A stretch of DNA of 37,137 bases. Source: Candidatus Thorarchaeota archaeon (GTDB lineage: Archaea; Asgardarchaeota; Thorarchaeia; Thorarchaeales; Thorarchaeaceae). The stretch lies in contig SOKL01000120.1 of NCBI GenBank assembly GCA_004376265.1, forward strand, positions 1-37,137. The letters run 5' to 3'. Shown here one piece after another: positions 16,912 through 25,438 of this stretch. The translations under genes were made by a program, and so were the position numbers. A model generated the notes under the pieces. It was not told the origin of the DNA and did no database searches. It saw nothing but the letters and a program-made list of their open reading frames with translations. Numbering within the stretch: position 1 is the first letter of the stretch; every line of letters begins with the position of its first letter.

Positions 16912-17991
16912 TCAGTCCATCCAAATCGGTTCGTGAGAATCAGTCGTTTCAACGAAGACATCTCCCATTGCATTATTGTCCCATCTTTTAATGACGAAAT
17001 AGATAATGACTCCTATAACAAACGCAGCGATGAAGGGAATATAGATTAACACATAGAAAAGGTAAGGAGAGTACGGAATGCTAACTGAAACTGTCACGAA
17101 CAACAAAGTAAGTCCGATCAGTATTGTAGCTATCATACTTATACCCAATCTACGAGCACCACGTCTTTTCTTCTCCCATTCTCGCAAGCCCCAGATGACA
17201 GACTGCATTTCTTCTTCATCTAGAGGAGAACCTCTTTCAACTTCCACCTTTGCTACCTGAGGATGCATACCATAGACTTCCGCGACTCGCAAAAATACTG
17301 ATTCATGTCGCCAAAATGCACCTTTAATCATAAAGGCAAGGAAGAATGGAATGAAGAAGTAAGGCATGAGGGAAGAAAGAAGGCTGATTATCATTAAGGG
17401 CCCATAATATTCTATCATTGAAATTGTGGATATTAAAAGCGGAACCAGAAACAATGCAGAGAGATTTGTGAGAATCAAGAGTAAAACAAGCGAGCCCATG
17501 TAATCACCGAACCAGCGATTTCGTGGAATCCTCGCCAGATGGAACGCAAGCAGAACCTCACCAGCCTCTGGGCGATCCAACATCAATTCCAACATGGGCT
17601 CTGAAAGTATGACCGCAACAAAAACCGGATTGAATGTGGATGTGATGAATGCGTCACTACTGTGACGAATCCATACTTGTGCGTTGGAGGGAATTAGGAT
17701 TTTTTGATGGACTCGACCGATTAGTTCGAGAAATGCAGGATTAGTTGACGGATTCTTGAACCGGAAATTTAGAATCAGTAAGAACACGAAATGAGTTATT
17801 GTTCCCACAAGGAGCATCAATAATAGTGAAATTAACCAGTTTGTGGATAGAATTGAAAAACCAAAGTAGAGGAAAAGGAATCCTGAGAGAGGCAGAGCTA
17901 CAAGCAATGTGGCAATCGCAAGGCCTCCTCTAGAGATCAAAGCAACTCTTGTGCCAAACAATCTAACTAAACGATTCGACCTCTGGCTCAT
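16912..17991 (-). CDS. Six-helix membrane protein resembling an inactive M48 (HtpX-like) peptidase
   Basis: A 359-residue protein counted from ATG 17991, which has a GGTGG ribosome binding site; a TTG at 18021 lies in frame. Predicted membrane helices lie near 23-48, 52-76, 166-190, 197-221, 283-305 and 310-333. Between helices 2 and 3 the segment with AFITSTFNPVFVAVILS, then PEAGEVLLAF, closely parallels M48 metalloproteases, where a self-subunit loop is followed by LAHELGH. Here the zinc-binding HExxH is replaced by FHLAR (150-154), so both histidines and the glutamate are gone. It therefore looks like a pseudoprotease, perhaps a chaperone-like or regulatory relative. It converges with the methyltransferase gene, leaving three bases between stops. 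The M48 relationship is my reading of local similarity. Confidence 0.7.
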   Translation of the reverse strand: MSQRSNRLVRLFGTRVALISRGGLAIATLLVALPLSGFLFLYFGFSILSTNWLISLLLMLLVGTITHFVFLLILNFRFKNPSTNPAFLELIGRVHQKILIPSNAQVWIRHSSDAFITSTFNPVFVAVILSEPMLELMLDRPEAGEVLLAFHLARIPRNRWFGDYMGSLVLLLILTNLSALFLVPLLISTISMIEYYGPLMIISLLSSLMPYFFIPFFLAFMIKGAFWRHESVFLRVAEVYGMHPQVAKVEVERGSPLDEEEMQSVIWGLREWEKKRRGARRLGISMIATILIGLTLLFVTVSVSIPYSPYLFYVLIYIPFIAAFVIGVIIYFVIKRWDNNAMGDVFVETTDSHEPIWMD

Positions 17992-18080
17992 CTCGCCACC
18001 TGTTTGCAACTCTTGTTCCAAGCGTTATAACTTATCGGTCCAAGCAGAAACCTATTGAGATAGTGGAACGTCAACCCCGT

Positions 18081-18812
18081 TTATAGATTCTTGATTTTTC
18101 TGATTGCTCCTCCAGGTGCTACTCCCTTCGGACAAGCCTTCACACAGTTCATGATGAGGTCACACAGAGGTGCACCATCAGACTGTTTTGCTGTTTCCAG
18201 GAGTCTCTTCTGGTCGGAATTGCGAGAGTCCTCATGAAATCTCCAAACCTTGGCAAGTGCAGCTGGACCAACATACTCTTCTTTCACCGCATTAATTGGA
18301 CATGAACTATAACAGAGAGCACAGAGGATGCAGTTCACATATCGTTCTATCTTTTTTCGTTCCTCAGGACTCTGAACACGAGGTTTATCCTCATCCTCAG
18401 ATTCACTCCACAACTTCATCGACTCAAGAACATCATAGAACTTTGCCATGTCAACAACCAAGTCTTTCAGAATGGGCATATTAGGAATTGGCTCGATCAG
18501 TATCTCTATTTCAGGATTCCATCCAGTCGGACCTTCAGAGATTGCTGGGAAGGGTTTCAGTTTCATGTTATTACCTTTTACATCAGCCACTTGAGTCCTA
18601 CAGGCAAGTCGGGGTTCTTTATTGATCAACATTGAACAACTACCACATACCGCACCACGGCACGAGTATCTGAATGAGAGGGATGCATCCATTCGATCCT
18701 GAATCTGAAAGAGTGCATCGAGGACGGTCATTCCCTTTTTTACGTCCACTTTGTAAAGATCATAGTGGGTGATAGAATCACCATCTCTACTTCTAGCAAT
18801 TCTGAACATCAT
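18081..18812 (-). CDS. sdhB: Succinate dehydrogenase/fumarate reductase iron-sulfur subunit
   Basis: A 243-residue electron-transfer subunit linking the flavoprotein to quinone or another acceptor. Cys51, 56, 59 and 71 form the [2Fe-2S] site. CILCALCYSSCP (161-172) is the [4Fe-4S] site, and Cys217, Cys223 and Cys227 in CDLIMNCVKACPKG are the [3Fe-4S] site of classical SdhB. The all-Cys pattern at the last cluster matches standard, not E-type, enzymes. The first ATG overlaps the sdhA stop by one base (TGATG), implying translational coupling; a second ATG follows directly. It is the last gene of the cluster: no SdhC, SdhD or SdhE follows, as the next gene is the M48-like protein. Confidence 0.95.
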   Translation of the reverse strand: MMFRIARSRDGDSITHYDLYKVDVKKGMTVLDALFQIQDRMDASLSFRYSCRGAVCGSCSMLINKEPRLACRTQVADVKGNNMKLKPFPAISEGPTGWNPEIEILIEPIPNMPILKDLVVDMAKFYDVLESMKLWSESEDEDKPRVQSPEERKKIERYVNCILCALCYSSCPINAVKEEYVGPAALAKVWRFHEDSRNSDQKRLLETAKQSDGAPLCDLIMNCVKACPKGVAPGGAIRKIKNL

Positions 18813-20500
18813 CAGTAGGTCCTCTCCTTCACTTCAAACATTCCCAAATTCACATCTATCAATTCAGTTTTGACGTGGTCGTCAACCTTGGTAAACAACG
18901 AATGTTTCAAGAAATTTTCATCGTCACGAGCGGGGTAGTCTAATCTCCAATGAGCACCACGACTCTCCCGTCGCATAAGCGCGCCCATCGTGATGATTTC
19001 TGCTAAATCCAACATATTTTCTAATTCAAGAACTCGAATCAATGCGAAATTGTACTTTTCATCACTGCGACCAACACTCACATCATTGAATCGTTCCTTC
19101 AACTCGCGAATCAACTTAAGAGCAGCTTCAAGACCTTGGGAGTTCCGATATACTCCCACGAGGACATCCATTGTCTGACCCATAGTTTCGCGAATGTCTG
19201 CAGGCGAGTCTCCTCCCTCATGTAGAAACAGAGTTTGAAGTCTCTCACGTGTTTTGAAGGTTTCCTGTTCTACACAAGCTTTGTCTGGAGTCTTTGCAGT
19301 GCCAGCGTATTCAGCAACTTTTCCTCCTACAACTCTACCGAAAACCAGTGTTTCAAGTAGGGAGTTTCCGCCGAGCCTGTTTGCTCCATGTACACTCATG
19401 CACGCAGCTTCACCAACCGAGAAGAGTCCAGAAACTGGTGTGATTCCATGTTTATCCGTGTGAATACCACCCATCGAATAGTGATGTGCAGGTTGAATTG
19501 GTATTGGTTCATTAATTGGGTCAAGTCCTGCAAAGTGGATACAAATCTCTCTAATCCCTGGTAGACGTTCCATGATTTTCTTTTTCCCAAGGTGTCGCAA
19601 ATCAAGGTGAACATATTCATCCTCAAATCCCCGACCCTCTAGAACTTCAGTTCTAATAGCACGAGCAACGATATCCCTAGGTGCCAATTCCATCTTGTTT
19701 GGAGCATATATGTCCATGAACCGTTTTCCTTCAGAGTTGACAAGATATCCTCCTTCACCTCTTGCACCTTCTGTCATGAGTATGCTCGAACCAAACAGAC
19801 AAGTCGGATGAAATTGGATGAACTCCATATCTTTCAATGGAACTCCAACCCTGAGAGCGAGTGCACACCCGTCTCCTGTGTTGATGAGTGCGTTTGTGGA
19901 ATGTGCATATACTCGACCAAACCCACCAGTTGCGATGACCACCGCTTTAGCCGCAAAACCGTGTACTTCTCCAGATGCAATATCGATAGCTGTGAAACCA
20001 CAGACACTATCACTAGATTTCACGAGTGAAGTGACAAACCACTCAGTGTAAAACTTGATACCTCTTCTGAGAGCCTGTTCAAATGTAGTGTGTAAAAGAT
20101 TATGCCCGGTTCTATCAGCAGCATAGCAAGTGCGGGGAAATGCTGCACCACCGAAAGGTCTCTGAGCAATCCTACCATCATCTGTACGGGAGAATGCTGT
20201 TCCCCATCGTTCATTCTCGATGACAGCTCGTGGGGCTTCCTTTGCAAGAAGCTCAACCACATCCTGATCAGCTAAATAGTCAGATCCTTTTACAGTATCA
20301 AAGGCATGAGCCTCCCATGAATCATCAACACCTAGTGAAGCGTTGATTCCGCCTTGAGCGGCTACAGAATGAGACCTAAGTGGATGGACTTTTGTCACGA
20401 TTGCGACATCAAAATTGTCAGCCAATTCAATAGCAACTCTCAATCCAGATAGTCCTGCTCCCACAATGAGAACATCATGGTCATATGTAGAAATCGTCAC
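18812..20500 (-). CDS. sdhA: Succinate dehydrogenase/fumarate reductase flavoprotein subunit
   Basis: A 562-residue FAD enzyme interconverting succinate and fumarate. The dinucleotide fold has GAGLSG at 14-19. RSHSVAAQGG contains His44, the usual site of covalent 8-alpha-FAD attachment. HPTCLFGSSILMTEGARGEGG, RDIVARA, HYSMGGIHTD and GANRLGGNSLLE are the substrate-site and FAD motifs. Length is typical of archaeal SdhA. The start is unclear: a GTG at 20500 sits directly against a strong GAGGTGA, closer than usual, and an ATT six bases further in would be better spaced. It lies 54 bp after the fumarase gene and overlaps sdhB by one base. Confidence 0.96.
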   Translation of the reverse strand: MTISTYDHDVLIVGAGLSGLRVAIELADNFDVAIVTKVHPLRSHSVAAQGGINASLGVDDSWEAHAFDTVKGSDYLADQDVVELLAKEAPRAVIENERWGTAFSRTDDGRIAQRPFGGAAFPRTCYAADRTGHNLLHTTFEQALRRGIKFYTEWFVTSLVKSSDSVCGFTAIDIASGEVHGFAAKAVVIATGGFGRVYAHSTNALINTGDGCALALRVGVPLKDMEFIQFHPTCLFGSSILMTEGARGEGGYLVNSEGKRFMDIYAPNKMELAPRDIVARAIRTEVLEGRGFEDEYVHLDLRHLGKKKIMERLPGIREICIHFAGLDPINEPIPIQPAHHYSMGGIHTDKHGITPVSGLFSVGEAACMSVHGANRLGGNSLLETLVFGRVVGGKVAEYAGTAKTPDKACVEQETFKTRERLQTLFLHEGGDSPADIRETMGQTMDVLVGVYRNSQGLEAALKLIRELKERFNDVSVGRSDEKYNFALIRVLELENMLDLAEIITMGALMRRESRGAHWRLDYPARDDENFLKHSLFTKVDDHVKTELIDVNLGMFEVKERTY

Positions 20501-20554
20501 TCACCTCAGGTGTATCTGATGACCTGCTCTGTTATTATGTGTACGGCTTTTCGA

Positions 20555-21943
20555 CTAGACCATCTTTGATGGATCCAGGATGTCATCCAAGTCACCCTCA
20601 ATCTCGATGCCAGATTCATTCACAACTTCACGAATTGTCTTCCCAGATTCATGAGCTTTCTTAGCAATCTCAGATGCACGGTCGTATCCGATGAGAGGGG
20701 ATAATCTAGTCACTATCATCAAGCTGTTATCCAACTGCTTCTGTATCTGCGTTTCATTGGCTTTGAGACCCTGGAGACAGTTCATTGTGAACGAATCAAT
20801 GCCTCCAGATAGAAGACGAATAGAGTCGAGGAGGTTTACAATCATGACTGGTTTGGAAACGTTTAGATCTAATATACTTCCAAATCCTTCTGCAGCAGCG
20901 ATTGTGGCATCATTTCCAATTACTTGCAAACAGACTTGAATCAACGCTTCAGATTGAGTAGGATTAATCTTCCCAGGCATGATTGATGAACCAGGTTCGT
21001 TAGAAGGCAGAATGAGTTCACCAAGACCGGCTCGTGGGCCACTTCCCATCCAGCGAATATCATTCGCCATCTTCATACATGTCAATGCAATACTTCTGAG
21101 GAAGGAACTTGCTCTCACAATGGCATTGTGAGACGAAATGCCTTCAGCTTTCACTGGATTTACTTTGAAGTTATTTCCTGTCATTATACTGAGTTCTTTC
21201 ACGGCATGTTTCGCAAAGTCCTTTGGTGCATTGAGACCTGTACCCAGAGCGGTTCCACCGATTGGTAGGAGGGACAGCGATTCAACAACTGAGGATAAGT
21301 CTAGATCGAGCGAGGTCACTATTTGTGATTTGTAGACTGAAAATTCAGTAGATAATAAAATAGGAACAGCATCCTGCAAATGTGTCCGACCAACCTTCAC
21401 GATTCCCTCGAACTCCTCTATCTTATCACCAAGGGTTTTCCTGAGTCTATCCATTGCTGGAAGTAGATTGGTTCGGATTGCCGAGAGGGCAGAAATATGC
21501 ATTGCAGTAGGAATCACGTCATTGCTAGACTGACTCATGTTCACTGTGTTGTTGGGATGGACAGGTGACTTCATACCTTTTGGTTGATCCAGAATCTCGT
21601 TTGCACGATTTGCCAGAACTTCATTCATGTTCATGTTGGTCTGCGTTCCAGAACCTGTTTGATACACGTCAATGGGAAACTGATCATCATGCTTGCTTTC
21701 GAGTACTTCATCAATCGAGGTCTCTAAAACAGTGAAAATTTCCTCTGGTATCAGCTTGGAGTTTCTATTTGCAATGAGACATGCCTTCTTCACTTGAGCA
21801 AGCGCATGAATGAATTCTGTGGAGAAGGTTTTACCACTAATCTGGAAGTTCATGATTGCACGCTGAGTGGTGATTCCCCAATACACATCGAGGGGTACTT
21901 TCAACTCACCAATAGCGTCTTTCTCGATTCGATATTCGGTCAT
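20555..21943 (-). CDS. fumC: Class II fumarate hydratase
   Basis: A 462-residue, metal-independent enzyme interconverting fumarate and malate. SGTQTNMNMNEVLANRANE carries the first conserved active-site segment, SSNDVIPTAMH the second, GTGLNAP the third, and GSSIMPGKINPT is the fumarase/aspartase superfamily signature with the flexible catalytic loop. The TGSGT... and HPNN segments favour fumarase over aspartase. A TTG at 21955 is in frame, but ATG 21943 is preceded six bases upstream by GGTG and is preferred. The gene lies 13 bp downstream of the oxidoreductase beta gene and 54 bp upstream of sdhA, so its product feeds directly into the neighbouring dehydrogenase step. Confidence 0.95.
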   Translation of the reverse strand: MTEYRIEKDAIGELKVPLDVYWGITTQRAIMNFQISGKTFSTEFIHALAQVKKACLIANRNSKLIPEEIFTVLETSIDEVLESKHDDQFPIDVYQTGSGTQTNMNMNEVLANRANEILDQPKGMKSPVHPNNTVNMSQSSNDVIPTAMHISALSAIRTNLLPAMDRLRKTLGDKIEEFEGIVKVGRTHLQDAVPILLSTEFSVYKSQIVTSLDLDLSSVVESLSLLPIGGTALGTGLNAPKDFAKHAVKELSIMTGNNFKVNPVKAEGISSHNAIVRASSFLRSIALTCMKMANDIRWMGSGPRAGLGELILPSNEPGSSIMPGKINPTQSEALIQVCLQVIGNDATIAAAEGFGSILDLNVSKPVMIVNLLDSIRLLSGGIDSFTMNCLQGLKANETQIQKQLDNSLMIVTRLSPLIGYDRASEIAKKAHESGKTIREVVNESGIEIEGDLDDILDPSKMV

Positions 21944-21956
21944 AGGAAACACCAAT

Positions 21957-22826
21957 TCATGGAATCAGTAACCCGTCTATTATAGCTTGAACATCCTTTG
22001 GATTTGTTTTGTGTTCTTTCAACTGGCTATCTTGCGGAATGGCCAAGCTTTCAGACAGAACTGGGGCTTTTGTTTTGTAAAACACACCTGTCGGAATCTT
22101 CTCACCGTTGCTGAAAGCTTTCTCCAAAGCTAGTTGTTTGTTTGCAATGTCATGTCCAGACTCTTGTAATGAGTATGTATGCTCATTGTAGAATTTCCAG
22201 GTGAGTTCGCGATTCCAAGTCACACAAGGTTGTAAAATGTCAACGACTGCGAATCCCTTATGTTTCACGGCCTGAGTCATGAGTGAAATCAGTGATTTCC
22301 GGTTTCCAGAAAATCCTCTACCGACAAATGTGGCTCCACCTGTTAAAGCAAAAGCTACGGTGTTCACTGGATCCATGGGTGCTCCAGCTGCGGGAGGTGA
22401 TGTGGTTGAAACATAACCTCTCCGCGCAGATGGAGAGAATTGACCTTTTGTGAGTCCCATAACACCATTATTGTGGATAAAGACGGAGATATTGACATTC
22501 CGTCTTGCAGCATGCATGAGATGTCCCAAACCCTCCCCAAGTGTATCACCATCTCCAACATGGACGAGAACTTTCAGGTCCAAATTCACAAGATGAGCAC
22601 CCTGTGCAACTGCTATTGACCTGCCATGAAGGGTGTGGATAGTATTCAAGTTAATGTAATGTGGAATCTTAGACCCACAACCGATTCCAGACACTAGCAG
22701 ATATTCATGCTGAGGATAACGCAGTTTCATTACTGTGTCCCGGAGCGCAACAAGTATTCCATGATTTCCACATCCAGTACACCAAGTAATATCCTGAACA
22801 CCTTCAAGTTGTTCCTTTGAAATCAT
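21957..22826 (-). CDS. korB: 2-oxoacid:ferredoxin oxidoreductase, beta subunit
   Basis: A 289-residue thiamine-diphosphate subunit. CTGCGNH carries Cys16 and Cys19, Cys50 is in GIGCG, and a further Cys lies in the LQPCVTWN segment; together they bind the [4Fe-4S] cluster. GDGD (91-94) and the following Asn119/Asn120 bind Mg-ThDP. VMGLTKGQFSPSA follows the KGQ.SPT pattern of the 2-oxoglutarate-type enzymes, so 2-oxoglutarate to succinyl-CoA is the likely main reaction, although archaeal members can be broad. The ATG overlaps the alpha stop by four bases (ATGA). Fumarase follows directly. Confidence 0.93.
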   Translation of the reverse strand: MISKEQLEGVQDITWCTGCGNHGILVALRDTVMKLRYPQHEYLLVSGIGCGSKIPHYINLNTIHTLHGRSIAVAQGAHLVNLDLKVLVHVGDGDTLGEGLGHLMHAARRNVNISVFIHNNGVMGLTKGQFSPSARRGYVSTTSPPAAGAPMDPVNTVAFALTGGATFVGRGFSGNRKSLISLMTQAVKHKGFAVVDILQPCVTWNRELTWKFYNEHTYSLQESGHDIANKQLALEKAFSNGEKIPTGVFYKTKAPVLSESLAIPQDSQLKEHKTNPKDVQAIIDGLLIP

Positions 22827-24547
22827 ACTATTCCAGCCTCCTTAAGATGGTCAATGATAAACGACGCCGTCATTTGTCGTCCATCATACTTGTTTACATG
22901 TTGATTTACTGTGAGCCCTGTTTCCATTCTCACTAGCCTTGCAAATTGCGACGTAGCGTTTTGTTCAACTGCTACAACCTTCTTCGCCTCATTAAACACT
23001 CCTCGAAGAAGCTCGGTTCGCAATGGATAGATGTCAGAGAAATGAATCTGGTTTATTGAAACTCCTTTGTCAGAGAGTCGAGTCATCGCCTCGTACGCGG
23101 CACCCCATATTGAACCCCATGTCAGCAAAGTTGTTTCAGCCCCTTGACCACCGTAGACAGTTGGAGGATTCAACGCTCTGAGAATGTTAGGTAATTTGTT
23201 GAGTGACTTCCGAACCATTGCGTTTCGAACAACCGGGTCCTCAGTTAGGTGACCATCTTCACTATGAACATTGCTAGAAGCAACAACAACTTTCCCCTCA
23301 TCACCTGGGAATGCTCTTGGGGAAATACTATCATCAGTCAATTTGTACCTCATGTAAGGTTCTGTCATTTTCTTAGGAGCAAGAGGTCCACGGTCAATTA
23401 CAACCTTAGAGGTTTCGATTCTTGGCACATTCATCACAGAATCTGCAAAATACTGGTCACCAAGAATCATGACAGGAACCTGAAAGCAATCTGCAAGATT
23501 GAACGCACGTGTAGTAACATCAAATGCTTCTATCGGATCTTTAGGTGCCAACATTATTCTTGGAAACTCGCCTTGACTGGAGTTCAACATAAACAACAAA
23601 TCAGCCTGCTCCGTTCTTGTAGGTAATCCAGTGCTTGGTCCAGGTCTCTGGGCGTTATAGATTACAATCGGAGTTTCCGTCATAGCAGCTAATCCTAGAG
23701 CTTCCACCATCAAGGCAAAACCGCCACCAGATGTAGTAACCATGCTTCTAGCACCCGCAATAGATGCACCAATGGCCATGTTGAGTGAAGCTATCTCATC
23801 CTCAGTCTGAATGACACCAATATTTAGCTTGGAAGCATTCGCAACAATATCTGAGAAGCACCCAGTTGAAGGACTCATTGGATAAGAAGAAATCCACTTG
23901 AGATTAGACGCCATCGCACCAAGAGCTATCCCACGATTACCTGTAAGGATGAGTCTATCTTTGCAAGGGCCTTGCTTCATTGCGCTCATATCGTGTGCAC
24001 AAGACCCACTCCATTTCTCAGAAGTGTAATTGTATGCAGCAGTCGCAACTGCAGTATTTCCAGCTACGATCTTCTCACCTTTTCGTTGAAAAATAGCCCT
24101 AAGAACTTCTTCAGCAAGGGAGAGTGGATACTTAATGATTGCAAGAACAGACCCAAGAGCTGCGGCATTCATCATCCTGATATTGCCACCTACCTCTTTT
24201 GCAGTCTTTAATAATGGTGCTGCATGATGACACACCTCGAGATCAGTGAATTCGATAGAGTCATCGAAGATAATAACACCCCCATCTATTAGCTGTGACC
24301 GTTTATTCACAACCGCATCCCGCGAAAGTGCAATTATCAAATCTATCTCGTTGACCGGTGCATAAACCGGGCTGTCTGATACTCGAATCTGACTGAAGTT
24401 GTATCCACCTCTAATCCTCGATTCGAAGTCCTTCAGTGTGAATGTGTAGAAACCAGATTTGACAAAAACTTGTGTCAAGAGATCTCCAATTGTGTCAATA
24501 CCTTGACCAGCCTCTCCGCCAATGTTGAATGTAATGTCCATGTTCAT
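22823..24547 (-). CDS. korA: 2-oxoacid:ferredoxin oxidoreductase, fused gamma-alpha subunit
   Basis: A 574-residue fusion. The N-terminal gamma domain (about 1-185) has GGEAGQGID and ESRIRGGYNF, the CoA-binding part. The alpha domain begins near 195 with LILTGNRGIALGA, followed by YPMSPSTG at 222-229, the counterpart of the YPITPST substrate-recognition motif, here with Met and Ser replacing Ile and Thr. Then come the IQTEDEIAS and TTSGGGFALM segments. The fused form is that of two-subunit enzymes, as in Sulfolobus. The ATG at 24547 has GGGAGTG upstream. It converts a 2-oxoacid plus CoA to acyl-CoA, reducing ferredoxin, and could run reductively. It is the first enzyme gene of the cluster, 64 bp after a small membrane-protein gene. 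Confidence 0.94.
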   Translation of the reverse strand: MNMDITFNIGGEAGQGIDTIGDLLTQVFVKSGFYTFTLKDFESRIRGGYNFSQIRVSDSPVYAPVNEIDLIIALSRDAVVNKRSQLIDGGVIIFDDSIEFTDLEVCHHAAPLLKTAKEVGGNIRMMNAAALGSVLAIIKYPLSLAEEVLRAIFQRKGEKIVAGNTAVATAAYNYTSEKWSGSCAHDMSAMKQGPCKDRLILTGNRGIALGAMASNLKWISSYPMSPSTGCFSDIVANASKLNIGVIQTEDEIASLNMAIGASIAGARSMVTTSGGGFALMVEALGLAAMTETPIVIYNAQRPGPSTGLPTRTEQADLLFMLNSSQGEFPRIMLAPKDPIEAFDVTTRAFNLADCFQVPVMILGDQYFADSVMNVPRIETSKVVIDRGPLAPKKMTEPYMRYKLTDDSISPRAFPGDEGKVVVASSNVHSEDGHLTEDPVVRNAMVRKSLNKLPNILRALNPPTVYGGQGAETTLLTWGSIWGAAYEAMTRLSDKGVSINQIHFSDIYPLRTELLRGVFNEAKKVVAVEQNATSQFARLVRMETGLTVNQHVNKYDGRQMTASFIIDHLKEAGIV

Positions 24548-24611
24548 TCGACACTCCCGTATTATTCATTGAGAGGTCGCGTCATTCTTATGTCCTTTGC
24601 TAGAAGAGGAG

Positions 24612-25169
24612 TCATTCTGAATTAACCGAATCTTCATTCTCTAAGGCTTTCTTCTCTTCTTTAAAGGGATCCCAATCACTCTTTCTCTTAGGTCGCTCCC
24701 ACTTCCACCAGGACAGATCTAATCGCATTCCAGACCAAGGAGAAATGACTTCAGGAACTTCAATCCTCCATAGGATAATCAAACCTACTATGAACTGTAT
24801 TGGAATAGGATAGATGACTAGGAAGCTTCCAAACAAACCTGTGAGACTTAGAACAATAACTGTGGGCAACAGAATACTGAATAAACCGATCAAGATTGCA
24901 CCATCTTTCGAACTCTTGGCTTGGTAGTATTTCACAATCCAATAAGAATAGAGTAAATTCAGAAGACATAGTGGTAGAAAGATGTAGGGATTAGCAAATA
25001 TCCAAAAAAGCCCGTAAATCCCTGAATGAACGTTGTAGAAACCGAACATGCCCATATTCGGAATAAAGCTAAAGGGGGAAAAGATTGTAACGAAGAACAT
25101 AATCATTGCGATAATCCCAGGACTCACTCCATAGAGTTCTATCTCAGTGGAAATATTATCCTGATTCAT
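24612..25169 (-). CDS. Four-helix membrane protein of unknown function
   Basis: A 185-residue protein with four likely membrane helices (about 17-35, 57-79, 90-111, 114-135) and a charged C-terminal tail from about 150 containing WKWERPKRK and many Glu/Lys. It has no motif I recognise and no cysteine pairs or histidines that would suggest a haem- or quinone-binding anchor. Therefore it is not an obvious SdhC/D substitute despite lying just upstream of the oxidoreductase cluster. It is divergent from the thermosome gene; the 269 bp between them hold the promoters of both. Confidence 0.7.
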   Translation of the reverse strand: MNQDNISTEIELYGVSPGIIAMIMFFVTIFSPFSFIPNMGMFGFYNVHSGIYGLFWIFANPYIFLPLCLLNLLYSYWIVKYYQAKSSKDGAILIGLFSILLPTVIVLSLTGLFGSFLVIYPIPIQFIVGLIILWRIEVPEVISPWSGMRLDLSWWKWERPKRKSDWDPFKEEKKALENEDSVNSE

Positions 25170-25303
25170 TACAGACCCCAGATGATTCTACGATAATGAA
25201 TTGATATGCCCTTTGAAATATTAATAACCGTCCGCAATACACAGGCCTGCTGGTACGTACGAAGATGCTATTCGTTCGCGAAATATTAGAGGCCTTTGGC
25301 AAG

Positions 25304-25313
25304 CTTTAAAAAC
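25304..25313 (+). promoter_or_regulatory. TATA box of the thermosome gene
   Basis: CTTTAAAAAC, 126-135 bp before the ATG. Transcription would begin near 25332-25338, giving a leader of about 100 nucleotides, which is long for an archaeal gene. The inverted repeat at 25338-25362 lies at that start point. Confidence 0.5.
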
Positions 25314-25337
25314 GTAAATCCTGCAGAAATCTCAGGA

Positions 25338-25362
25338 TGTACAAACACGAAGTGCTTGTACA
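25338..25362 (+). promoter_or_regulatory. Near-perfect inverted repeat in the thermosome promoter
   Basis: TGTACAAACAC, a three-base centre GAA, then GTGCTTGTACA: eleven-base arms with one mismatch. It lies just downstream of the TATA element, where a bound repressor would block initiation. As RNA it would form a strong hairpin in the 5' leader. It could be an operator for a stress regulator. Confidence 0.55.
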
Positions 25363-25438
25363 CTTTTCATAATGGACAGCTCGTTACTCCATCCTAGGGA
25401 AAGAGTGACACTGTCGTAAACAAATTGGGGAAATAAAA

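Noticed and set aside
24612-25169. Membrane anchor (SdhC/D) for the nearby SdhAB
   Set aside because: Four helices but no haem-ligand histidines or quinone-site motif; it precedes korA and is not next to sdhAB.
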